In this document: piece after piece, positions 24,330 to 33,270 of the stretch
How positions within the stretch are numbered: the first letter of the stretch is position 1
How the letters are laid out: each line of letters begins with the position of its first letter
Assembly (NCBI GenBank): GCA_963931865.1
Contig: OZ007506.1
Coordinates: forward strand, 496,001-560,000
DNA from: Axinella damicornis
Lineage: Eukaryota > Porifera > Demospongiae > Axinellida > Axinellidae
Reading direction: 5' to 3'
Length of the DNA: 64,000 nucleotides
The notes under the pieces: model-generated
What the model saw: the letters and a program-made list of their open reading frames with translations, nothing else
What the model was told of the DNA's origin: nothing
Database searches by the model: none
Made by a program: the position numbers and the translations under genes

Positions 24330-25165
24330 CGAGAATCTATGGCAAACCATCGGTTTCAAAAGTGGGGGGGGGGGGGGGGGGGGGGGGGGGAGGGAGGGGG
24401 GGTGTGCTGAACGCCTCTCCACGTGCACGAAACAAGGGATCAGTGCAAAACCTGGACTCTGGACTGGACCATGGACTGGAATATGGACTAAAACAGACAT
24501 CAAAATAATGTCACCAAAGCTATGAAGGCGGGGTTGTCTCCAGCTGTCTCAAGTTGCTTCCTAGCCTAGCCAGTTGCGACATCGTCTCCTCGATTTCCGA
24601 GAGGTCAAAGGTCACGTCCATATTTAATGAGCTTCAACAATGAGTTTGAACTGTAGTCATGGATGATGTGAGAATAAGGCTGGAGTTGATTGGTTTCTGC
24701 TGATAATAAGATCTCTTATAATCCTTTCAGCACAGAGCATTCCAACCAGAGCTCAAATGAAGTTTGACAATGGTTCTTTCCCAACAAATACATGTGATCT
24801 CCATAAGAAACCGTTGTTAAAAGTCCTGGATCAGTGGATGCTCAAACCCGGTTCGTTCTGGGAACGAGACTAGTACAGAACCCACAATGATAGTCACTTT
24901 TGTTGAAGCTTATTATTATGGACGTGACCTTTGACCTCTCGGAAATAAAGGAGACGATGCTACAACAGGCTAGGAAGCAACTTGAGACAAGTACAGACGT
25001 TTGCTGTCTGTATACATGGTCAGTCCAGTACATATATTCCAGTCCGTATTCTAGTCCATAGTCCAGTCCACAGTCCAGAGTCCAGGTTTTGCACTAACCC
25101 AAACCTAAGTGGTACATGGTTTTGTTGCACTCGCAGAGCTACAAATGGTTTGCCATAGGGGTGCA
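24330..25165. mobile_element. Large nested inverted-repeat element
   Basis: Arms pair over several blocks: CTATGGCAAACCAT with ATGGTTTGCCATAG; GTGCAAAACCTGGACTCTGG (24448 on) with its complement near 25057-25095; and CTAGCCTAG... AGGTCAAAGGTCACGTCCAT (24563-24622) with complements at 24915-24975. One arm holds a long poly-G run (24363-24391). An internal GTTCTGGGAACGAGACTAG at 24858 is a terminus of another small MITE family, so insertions are nested. Confidence 0.75.
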
Positions 25166-25205
25166 AGTGACAAACGCTGGGGCCTAGGAACGAAGGCTAG
25201 CAACA

Positions 25206-25444
25206 TGTTGTCGTTTGTAGATATTCATGAACGAAACCCATAATCAAAACGGCAATGTAGAGTTAGTGCTATAAATACGAAGACAGTGCTATTATAGGTG
25301 GGCAGCCTACGCCGCGCCAAGGCATTGTTGTCGTTTGTAGATATTCATGAACGAAACCCATAATCAAAACGGCGATGTAGAGTTAGTGCTATAAATACGA
25401 AGACAGTGCTATTATAGGTGGACAGCCTACGCCGCTCCAAGGCT
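25206..25444. repeat. Direct duplication of about 120 bp, two copies
   Basis: Two nearly identical copies starting TTGTTGTCGTTTGTAGATAT lie head to tail with only a few substitutions, ending in CAGCCTACGCCGC(G/T)CCAAGG. No coding motif is seen. High identity implies a recent event. Confidence 0.9.
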
Positions 25445-25810
25445 GCCCAAAAAATATACATACACATGCATAATAAAAACAAGTAGCTTCGCTCGCTTCG
25501 CTCGCTCAGCTACTTCCCCCTCGTTCGCCTACGTGAGTAATCCGGTGCCGGATAGCTCTGTGCAGCTCTTCGTCTGCTGCTCCCCGCTCCAAGGCTGCCC
25601 AAAAAATATACATACACATGCATAATAAAAACAAGTAGCTTCGCTCGCTCAGCTACTTCCCCCTCGTTCGCCTACGTGAGTGATCAAGTAGCTTCGCTCG
25701 CTTCGCTCGCTTCGCTCGCTCAGATCAGCTACTCCCCCCTCGTTCGCCTACGTGAGTAATCCGGTGCCGGATAGCTCCGTGCAGCTCTTCGTCTGCTGCT
25801 CCCCGATGGC
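25445..25810. repeat. Complex repeat with (TTCGCTCGC)n hairpin cores
   Basis: The block CTGCCCAAAAAATATACATA with its downstream part occurs twice (from 25442 and from 25592). The CAAGTAGCTTCGCTCGC... CAGCTACTTCC hairpin occurs near 25480, 25633 and 25685. The CGTGAGTAATCCGGTGCCGG segment is also repeated. The function is unknown; it looks like a composite repeat. Confidence 0.75.
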
Positions 25811-26031
25811 GTCCGCTTCAACTCTGCTTCTCCCTGCCTACATCAAGATCAGTGGCCAATGTCCAGATATATCTGGGTATCTTCAGAGCCTGTGCGGGCA
25901 TCGCGGGCATCGCGGCATCCATCATCACGAAGTCTTCCATCGCGGGCATCCATCATCACGAAGTGAAGTCTTCCAGCTCATCACGAAGTCTTCCAGCTCA
26001 TCGGGCTAAGGTAAAGGCTCAGGGAAAAAAG

Positions 26032-26045
26032 CAGCATATATAAAG
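26032..26045 (+). promoter_or_regulatory. TATA box upstream of the small repeat-protein ORF
   Basis: GCATATATAAAGATAAA lies about 110 bp before the ATG at 26147. The spacing would give a 5' leader of roughly 75-85 nt. Assignment as a promoter is inference. Confidence 0.45.
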
Positions 26046-26146
26046 ATAAATTGTGCTCCTTGCATCAGTTAGAGCAAAAACAGAAAAGAAGAGACAAGGT
26101 TGTTCGAAAACGATACTTATAGCATTAGAGCTGTGATTCTGTCTAC

Positions 26147-26509
26147 ATGGAGGGGATGCAGGATGATAGTTGCAGGGAAGGACATGTAACATGCAGCCCT
26201 GTGCAAGTAGCACAAACTACAGTGGATACTCCCATGCAAGAAGAAGAGTACAACGCTGGAAAAGCAGCAATGGTGACAGGACTATACAAACCAACACCAG
26301 GAACCGTACAGCAAACTCAAACTGCAGCGGATGCTCCCATGCAAGAGGAAGAGTACAATGCTGGAAAAACAGCAATCGTGACAGGACTACACAAACCAAC
26401 ACCAGGAACCGTACAGCAAACTCATACTGCAGCGGATGCTCCCATGCAAGAGGAAGAGTACAATGCTGGAAAAACAGCAATCGTGGCAGGAATGCGAATG
26501 ATGGCATAA
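26147..26509 (+). CDS. Small intronless protein with three 35-residue repeats
   Basis: A 120-codon ORF I do not recognise. After about 25 unique residues it has near-identical repeats with the core PMQEEEYNAGKTAIVTGL followed by the linker KPTPGTVQQT. The last copy ends in MRMMA. The DNA unit is 105 bp (copies at 26231, 26336 and 26441). It has no signal peptide or membrane segment, and the repeats are acidic and hydrophilic. A TATA-like box lies upstream and the frame stays open through all repeats, which favours a real gene. It could also be a chance-open minisatellite, although frame-keeping substitutions (A/T, M/I, Y/H) argue against that. Confidence 0.5.
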   Translation: MEGMQDDSCREGHVTCSPVQVAQTTVDTPMQEEEYNAGKAAMVTGLYKPTPGTVQQTQTAADAPMQEEEYNAGKTAIVTGLHKPTPGTVQQTHTAADAPMQEEEYNAGKTAIVAGMRMMA

Positions 26510-26711
26510 AAACACTGCGAAGATTATTTCCTAACTTGCAGTATTCTCCCCCTTACAGCAATAATTATGTCCTTCCTAGTTGCTATATATAGCTGAACTC
26601 TTGTTTCATGACTGTCAAGCTGTTGAGTTATTTCTAATGTGATTATACATGAGGTTACAAACACCACTGCATGGCACTTCATGAAAGCAATTTAAAAGTT
26701 GTACATTACTG

Positions 26712-29700
26712 TTATCTCAGTGTTTGTTGGTTTGTAAAGACCCTAGCAGTGTGATCATTAGAGGCTGACAAAATGACACTATCGTCCCTGCACAAGAGAG
26801 AAAAAACACAATGTGTCCAGTGTTTGGACACACACACACAGATAGCATTCGTCCTTATAGAACTGATGCTGATTGATGGGTCGTTGCCCCATGTGGACAT
26901 ACACCAACTACTTTAAACACAAACGGCACTCCATACACGTAATTGCGTGATGAGTATAGCCGCAGTGTCTGATCAATTGCAAGGAAATACACTACAGCAT
27001 ATAGCTGTCAAGCAAATGGATGAACCATTATCACATCTCTACGGTAAAATGTAAGGGTGAACACTAATTGGTAAACATAAGGAGGCTTGCCATAGATACG
27101 ACCCCTGTACACATCAAGTAGACACACCCGTACCTTGCTACTGCAATATCCAGTATCTGGTCGGGGTGTCCGTGCCACTGCCGCACACACCCTCCACTCC
27201 TCACATCCCACCCCCTCACAACTCCATCCAGACACCCAGTGTAGACCAGCGGGCTGCTGGCTGAACAGTGCAGCCTCACCACACCAGCCTGCAGGGAAGT
27301 TGCAAGACAAGCATGGGCAATGCTAGCATAGTGGAGCCGAGTAGCTATTATGCATCCTTGCATATGTCAAGCTTCAGCACAACCTCATGCCTAGCTAGCT
27401 GACAACATGGAGCAAATTACAGTTTCTTATCACTGATCTCGTCACTCCCGGAAGTACACAGTGTCGGCCTACCCCATGCCAGCTGGAGGTACACAGTGTC
27501 GGCCTACCCCATGCCAGCTGGAGGTATACAGTGTCAGCCTACCCCATGCTGGCTGGAGGTACACAGTGTTGGCCTACCGCTGGAGGTATACAGTGTCGGC
27601 TTACCCCATGCCAGCTGGAGGTATACAGTGTCGGCCTACCCCATGCTGGCTGGAGGTACACAGTGTCGGCCTACCCCATGCTGGCTGGAGGTATACAGTG
27701 TCGGCCTACCCCATGCTGGCTGGAGGTACACTGTGTCGGCCTACCCCATGCTGGCTGGAGGTACACAGTGTAGGCCTACCCCATGCTGGCTGGAGGTACA
27801 CAGTGTCGGCCTACCCCATGCTGGCTGGAGGTAGACACTGTCGGCCTACCCCATGCTGGCTGGAGGTACACAGTGTCGGCCTACCCCATGCTGGCTGGAG
27901 GTACACAGTGTCAGCCTACCCCATGCTGGCTGGAGGTATACAGTGTCAGCCTACCCCATGCTGGCTGGAGGTACACAGTGTTGGCCTACCGCTGGAGGTA
28001 TACAATGTCAGCCTACCCCATGCTGGCTGGAGGTACACAGTGTCAGCCTACCCCATGCCAGCTGGAGGTACACAGTGTCAGCCTACCCCATGCTGGCTGG
28101 AGGTATACAGTGTCAGCCTACCCCATGCTGGCTGGAGGTATACAGTGTCGGCCTACCCCATGCTGGCACTGTTGTCTCAGCTTCTGTGTGGGTACATCCC
28201 ACACTCCCAGCACCCCACTCAGAGACCCAGTGACGGCAACGGGGAGGGACGGGGAAAATCCAACAGCTTCAATCGAGGGAGAGTCAGTCTCACCAGATGA
28301 GGGGAACCCAGCTGCAAATGTCACTACCACCTGCATCAGATGTAGGGACATACTCACACTGGCAGCCATTGTGACTTACAAGTTGTGCTGCTTTTACAAA
28401 TCTTGACTTACAAATCTTGACTTACAAGTTGTGCTGCTTTTACAAATCTTGTGTGGTTTCATAGGGAAACAATATCAAGCCTTCTTACCCCAGCGTTTGT
28501 CACTTGTGGTACTGCAAGCAACAAATGCTGGGGTGAGAAGGCCTGGGAATGAGGCTAGGAAAACAACACATAGTCCAGTTCCACATGTATCCTTACCACA
28601 ATCAAGCAAACATGATGGTACTACTTCACAATACACACACAAATTAGATGTACAGGGCTTGCATGCTGACAGCATAAGAAGAATTGGACTTGGGAAGGCC
28701 AGGGTACAAGGCTGCATACACACCCCTCTCATGAGGTGGGCCCTGTGTTGGTGAGTACAAGACACACCCCTCTCATGAGGTTGGACGTACCTTCCCAGTG
28801 TTGGTGTTGGTGAGCTTGGCAGTGGAGTCCTCTGACCCACTCAGTACTAGTACGTTGTCACTGTGAGCAGCCAGACAGGTCACCACTGAGGTATGTCCGA
28901 GAGGCGCTGTGAGAGAGAGAGAAGTCATGTGATGGTACAGGCAGAGGGATGGAGGGAGGATGATGATGGCAGACTTGTACTAATCTCCTTGTATCAGTCA
29001 ACTACTCTGAAACTACCAGTAATCTCAGTCCTTGCATCAGAGTATGGGAATAGGCTAGAAGACTGCGTATCCTAACTCCATACCCACCTGCCATAGTTGT
29101 ACTAATCTCCTTGTATCAGAGTCAACTACTCTGAAACTACCAGCAATCTCAGTCCTTGCATCAGAGTATGGGAATAGGCTAGAAGGCCCAACTCCATACC
29201 AACCTGCCATATCTGCAAAGCCTGACACCATACCCACCTGCCATAGTTACAACGCCTGACTCCATACCCACCCATACTAAGTTGCATAGCCCGACCGACT
29301 CCATACCCACCTGCCATAGTGCAAAGTCTAACTCCATATACCCACCAGCCATAGTTGCAAGGCCCAACTCCATACCACCTGCCATAGTTGCAAGGTTGAC
29401 TCCATACCCACCTGGCCTGACTCCGTACAGTACCCACCTGTTGTAGTGACAAGGGCTGTGGTCTGCTTCAAGTCCCACACCTTGATGTTGCCGTCTTCGT
29501 AACCAAAGCAAGCCCGCTTGCCTGTGAGGGAGGCAGAGAACATCAGAGTATATCAAGCACCAAGTCATCGGTCTCATTCCCAGACCACACTGCTGGATGC
29601 TAGGGTGGCCTGGGAGCGAGGTTGCTCTCATACCATCTGGCATGATGGCTGCGCAGACGTTGCGACAGCTCTGTCCTTGCAGGGTCTTGCACTCTCCTGA

Positions 29701-30939
29701 GGGCACCCTCCACATCCACCCCCCGCCATCACTGGTCCCTGCCAGCAACACATGGGCCTGTGGGTGCCATTGTATCCACTGTGCGCGTGTGCATTGTGTG
29801 TAAGTGTATTGTATAGTATGCACTGAGTGACTTTTGAGTGCATAATGTGCTTGTGCATGTGTGTGTGTATGTTGTGTGTGTTGTGTGAGTATGTGTGTGT
29901 GGGTGTGTGTGTGTGTGATGTGTGTGTGGTGTGTGCGTGTGTGTGATGTGTTGTGATCTGCACACTGTTGTGTCCACAGGTGAGCAAGGTGTCCTACCTC
30001 AACGTCTCCAGTCTCACCACCCCACGTCCTCTCTCCCGTAAAGACGTCCCAGACCTGCACTCCTCCACCCATGTCCGCAGTGGCCAGGTACTTGCCATCG
30101 TGACTGAACCCTGTGCACGTGACCGAGTCCTTGTGCCCTAGCAACAGGAGATGTTGTCAGTGAAACCACGTAGTCTTACTCCCATGTTGTCCGAGGACTG
30201 GGAATGGGAATCTATCATCACCTCCGCACTCCCATACTACCGATCCATCATTGACTCTCCAGATGTACGCCTTGTCATCTTCTCCACCGCTGCATGCCAG
30301 CTCACTGGAGGGATGCAGAGACACTGAGAACACAGAACCTGGAACGGAACAGAGCTTGTATGGACTGGAACGGAGCGTGCGTGGAATGGAACAGAGCTTG
30401 CATGGAATGGAACAGAACACTTTAGTAGCATTATATATTGCTGCATTCTCCAGTTTTTTTTTTTATTGGGAATGAAGATACCTGTATGTCCCCTGAAACA
30501 ACAAGTTGCATCGTCTTTCAGAGAAAAAGCAGGCTCTTCTTCCTTCTCCATTTCCAATCCCTCTAGTTCCTCCTGCAGCTCTGCAGCCAACACAACATGA
30601 ATGAAAGACATGTATCCGATTAGAGAGACACGAGCTACCCCACATATGCATGATAAACTACGCAAGTGTTACACTTAACTTTGGGATGCATTATCTAAAT
30701 ACATGATGCAGTCAAATGTTGTGAACACCCATTACAAATTGGAAGCTACAATTGGAGTTGGTCAACATGGAATGGTAGGGGAATGGGAGACAACACGGAA
30801 TGGGAGACAACATGTACTGATATGCAATCTGCAGCATACCCTCCTCCTGATCATGAGGCCCAATAGGGATCACTTCTTCCACCTCATCATCGTAAATAAC
30901 GTCCTCATAACGCTCAGCTTGATCCCCATCTTCATCCAT
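26712..30939 (-). CDS. AAMP: AAMP, angio-associated migratory cell protein (WD40)
   Basis: A WD40 beta-propeller protein; the yeast relative Sqt1 is a ribosomal-protein chaperone. The start MDEDGDQAERYEDVIYDDEV opens an acidic N-terminus, followed by FRGHTGSVFSVSLHP, EDDKAYIWRV, HKDSVTCTGFSHDGKYLATA, WIQWHPQAHVLLAGTSDG and LDGVVRGWDVRSGG, all diagnostic of AAMP. Exons from the 5' end: 30840-30939, 30482-30580, 30222-30338, 29998-30137, 29634-29778, 29438-29521, 28791-28906, 28157-28330, 27134-27288, 26712-26787. All junctions are GT-AG and in frame. Two introns contain minisatellites that begin at the donor (27452-28166 and 29050-29437). It is divergent from GLRX5. It appears intact. Confidence 0.95.
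27452..28166. repeat. 35-bp minisatellite seeded on an AAMP splice donor
   Basis: About twenty copies of GGAGGTACACAGTGTCGGCC plus TACCCCATGCTGGCT. On the gene (minus) strand each unit reads CCTCCAG, CCAGCATGGG, GTAGGC. The first CCAGCATGGG|GTAGGC is the true end of the AAMP exon 28157-28330 and its donor. Every unit therefore carries a copy of the donor and also an acceptor-like CCTCCAG. The long open frames across this array are repeat artefacts. Confidence 0.95.
28484..28562. repeat. Hairpin-type repeat in AAMP intron
   Basis: CCTTCTTACCCCAGCGTTTGT and its complement ACAAATGCTGGGGTGAGAAGG are separated by about 20 bp and followed by GCCTGGGAATGAGGCTAG, a terminus of the dispersed TAGYCTCG family. 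It is probably a decayed MITE. Confidence 0.65.
29050..29437. repeat. Minisatellite seeded on another AAMP donor, about 9 copies
   Basis: Diverged copies of a unit of 25-30 bp read, on the gene strand, CTATGGCAGGTGGGTATGGAGTC. They start directly at the donor of the exon 29438-29521 (ACAG|GTGGGTACTG). An 80-bp segment starting ACTAATCTCCTTGTATCAG is also duplicated (28980-29060 and 29099-29182). Confidence 0.85.
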
Positions 30940-30953
30940 GACAGATACTACTA

Positions 30954-31003
30954 GTCTCGTTCACAGACCATTTTTCTCTAAAGCTGGTCTGGGAACGAGA
31001 CCA
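30954..31003. mobile_element. 50-bp palindromic MITE in the AAMP/GLRX5 divergent promoter
   Basis: TAGTCTCGTTCACAGACC at the left pairs with GGTCTGGGAACGAGACCA at the right around a 14-bp loop. The element fills about a third of the 144-bp gap between the two start codons. The flanks are too diverged to show a target duplication. Confidence 0.75.
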
Positions 31004-31083
31004 ATATTAGCTTAGCTGTGCAACTGAGGTGCGCTCTAAACAGAGATTAATTTGCGAACTTGGAACTGCAACATTATCAGCTA

Positions 31084-32126
31084 TGGCGTCGGTACTGGGC
31101 CGTTTGGGACTGTTCTCACGCCCTCTGACAGTAGTCGGACGACAGCTGCTTCGACAGGGGCAGGAGCGGCACTGTAGCGCGACGAGTCCTAGCGAAGCAA
31201 CTCGGTACTCGAGAGACTATCTTCAGAGTGTGAGTGTATATGCATGCTGGCACACCTTGCAATTGTTATGTTGTTTATGGAGCCATGGATAATATTATCC
31301 AAGAAAACCCCCTCATCTCTCTGTCCCCTCTTTCTCGCACACCACACAGCTGGTAAAGGACAAGCCGCTCGTGTTATTCATGAAGGGAGAACCAACAGCA
31401 CCCATGGTGAGTCTGCTTGTGGCATGGAACAGCCACTATTATACTATATGTGATACTTTAATATTGGTACCAGTATTAGTTGGGGGGGGGGGGGGGGGGG
31501 GGGGGGGGGATGTCAATGGTTAAAGCAAGTCAGGTCACGGTGCAGAATGGCCATGTGCACGTGTGTGCATATGTTGAGAAGCACCCACGATGTGTATGCA
31601 ATTGCTGGTGACCATGTGGTGTAAGTAGGAAAGACACTCACATCTACTCTGATGTCTGTCCTGCTCACAGTGTGGGTTCAGTCGACTGGTGGTACAGATA
31701 CTCCACATGCATGGTGAGAACTGTACGTACATGTTCTAATTGGACGATTGAATTGACACCCATAATGTGACTGTTGCCATGGTAACATGCTGCTGGACAG
31801 GAGTGGAGGGCTATCCTTATTATGACATGCTGGAGGACGTGGAGTTCAAAGAGGCAGTGAAATCATTCTCGTGAGTTTAAGACTTAGCAAATGGCTGTAT
31901 TCAAAAATTGACACATTAAGTTTACAGGCAATAATGTCTCCCCTCCACACGTACACACTCACACAGCAACTGGCCCACATTCCCACAGGTGTACATGGAT
32001 GGGGAGCTGGTGGGAGGGGCAGACATCATGCTACAGATGCACCAGAGCGGGGAGCTCGTCAGTGAACTGGAGAAGATTGGACATCGCTCCATACTGGACA
32101 AGTCGGAGAATGCCGACAAATCGTGA
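31084..32126 (+). CDS. GLRX5: GLRX5, mitochondrial monothiol glutaredoxin
   Basis: A monothiol glutaredoxin that carries [2Fe-2S] clusters in mitochondrial iron-sulfur assembly. Exons 31084-31229, 31350-31406, 31671-31713, 31801-31870 and 31967-32126 join in frame. The N-terminus ([20 protein letters not shown]) is basic and serine-containing, as in a mitochondrial presequence. The CGFS active site is formed right at a junction (PM from exon 2, CGFS from exon 3). LVLFMKG, the [19 protein letters not shown] glutathione-binding stretch and the LEKIG helix are all present. The length of about 158 codons is normal. It shares a short divergent promoter with AAMP. Confidence 0.95.
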
Positions 32127-32351
32127 TTATCATATTGTCTGTTTGTCTTTTTAATGTGTTGATATTGTGTACACACTAAAGCACTCTCTTAATTCTCATT
32201 ATGAAAACCAAAGATGTAAAATCAGCCTGTTACGTGTGTGCGCTATGTGAGGTGATCACATGAGCCGTCAAGGTAATTGTGCAGTCAAGTGCCTTCCTGC
32301 AAACTATCTATGTTGCAATGACTGACAGATTTGAGGGTTCTAGTGTCACAT

Positions 32352-32769
32352 CAGGGGCGGCGGCACGGGGGGGGGGGGGGGGGGGGGGGGGGGGCAAGGG
32401 GGGCAACCCCCCCCCCCCCAAAAAAAAATATTTAGGGGGGCATCGCCCCCCCTAACTCCTAGCTAGCTACTATTAAACAGCCAACGGCTGCCCTATACTT
32501 AGTACTAGGCTGACTCGGCTAACCTTGTGATGTATGCGAATTGAGTTGCTGATCTGGCGCAGCATCGATCCTCATACATCTGGAACGCGCAGTACAAAGC
32601 ACGAAGGTGCCACGAGAGCCCATCCTGATAACTGAAAAATGAAGGCGAAAATCTTTTTCCGTGTGACTGATCGGCGCTACACGCCTCTATGCACTGCCTT
32701 CGGCAGCGTGCATAGGCTACGCCACTGGCTTGCCCCCCCCCCAATTGTAAATACGTGCCGCCGCCCCTG
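32352..32769. mobile_element. Non-autonomous hAT-like element with poly-G tract
   Basis: The 16-bp termini CAGGGGCGGCGGCACG and CGTGCCGCCGCCCCTG are perfect complements. CACAT is present on both sides. The inside has a long G run (32369-32394), a C run and CATAGGCTACGCCACTGG, but no transposase. CAGGGGCG-type ends are common in hAT families. Confidence 0.8.
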
Positions 32770-33027
32770 CACATGCAAGTCTCAGATTGGCACTTTATGA
32801 CTGGAGGGAGAAATCTCAGATTTGTGCATCGGATTTGCACAGGTGTGGCTGATGCAGTGTGTTGTTGCCAACATGCAGTATAACAGCAGTGACAATGTGC
32901 ATATATTTCACAGAAAGAGCCTAGTTTGGCCTCCTTGCTTTCCCTCCTGTGGTTGTAATTAATATAACACAGAAATATAAAAATGTACAGTCAAAGTTCT
33001 AATGCTTCAGTGCAGAACCAGGAAGCT

Positions 33028-33073
33028 TAGTCTCGTTCCCAGACCCTGCATTCGGAATCTGGGAACGAGACTA
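33028..33073. mobile_element. 46-bp palindromic MITE with perfect 9-bp target duplication
   Basis: TAGTCTCGTTCCCAGACC followed by a short centre and its inverse ending GGGAACGAGACTA. CAGGAAGCT flanks both sides (33019-33027 and 33074-33082). This is the smallest intact copy of the family in the window, little more than two terminal repeats. Confidence 0.88.
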
Positions 33074-33270
33074 CAGGAAGCTTGACAAATCAAGAGCGTG
33101 ACATGAAGATGCATGTGCTCAAGCTACTCATCTTGATGTACGCAAATGACACGTTATATAAATAAACAAATACTAGTCCCTGTAGCAAAATAGGAAGTAC
33201 ATTATTGAGCTCAAATGAACAGGGCATCTCTATTGTAACCCTGTGAATATTGTCTGTTGCTCACAGATGT

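Noticed and set aside
27461..28406. Long plus-strand ORFs (up to 279 codons) with repeated SAYPMLAGG-like units
   Set aside because: They are readings of the 35-bp minisatellite in three frames. The 35-bp period is not a multiple of three, so all frames look alike; the AAMP gene on the other strand explains the region.
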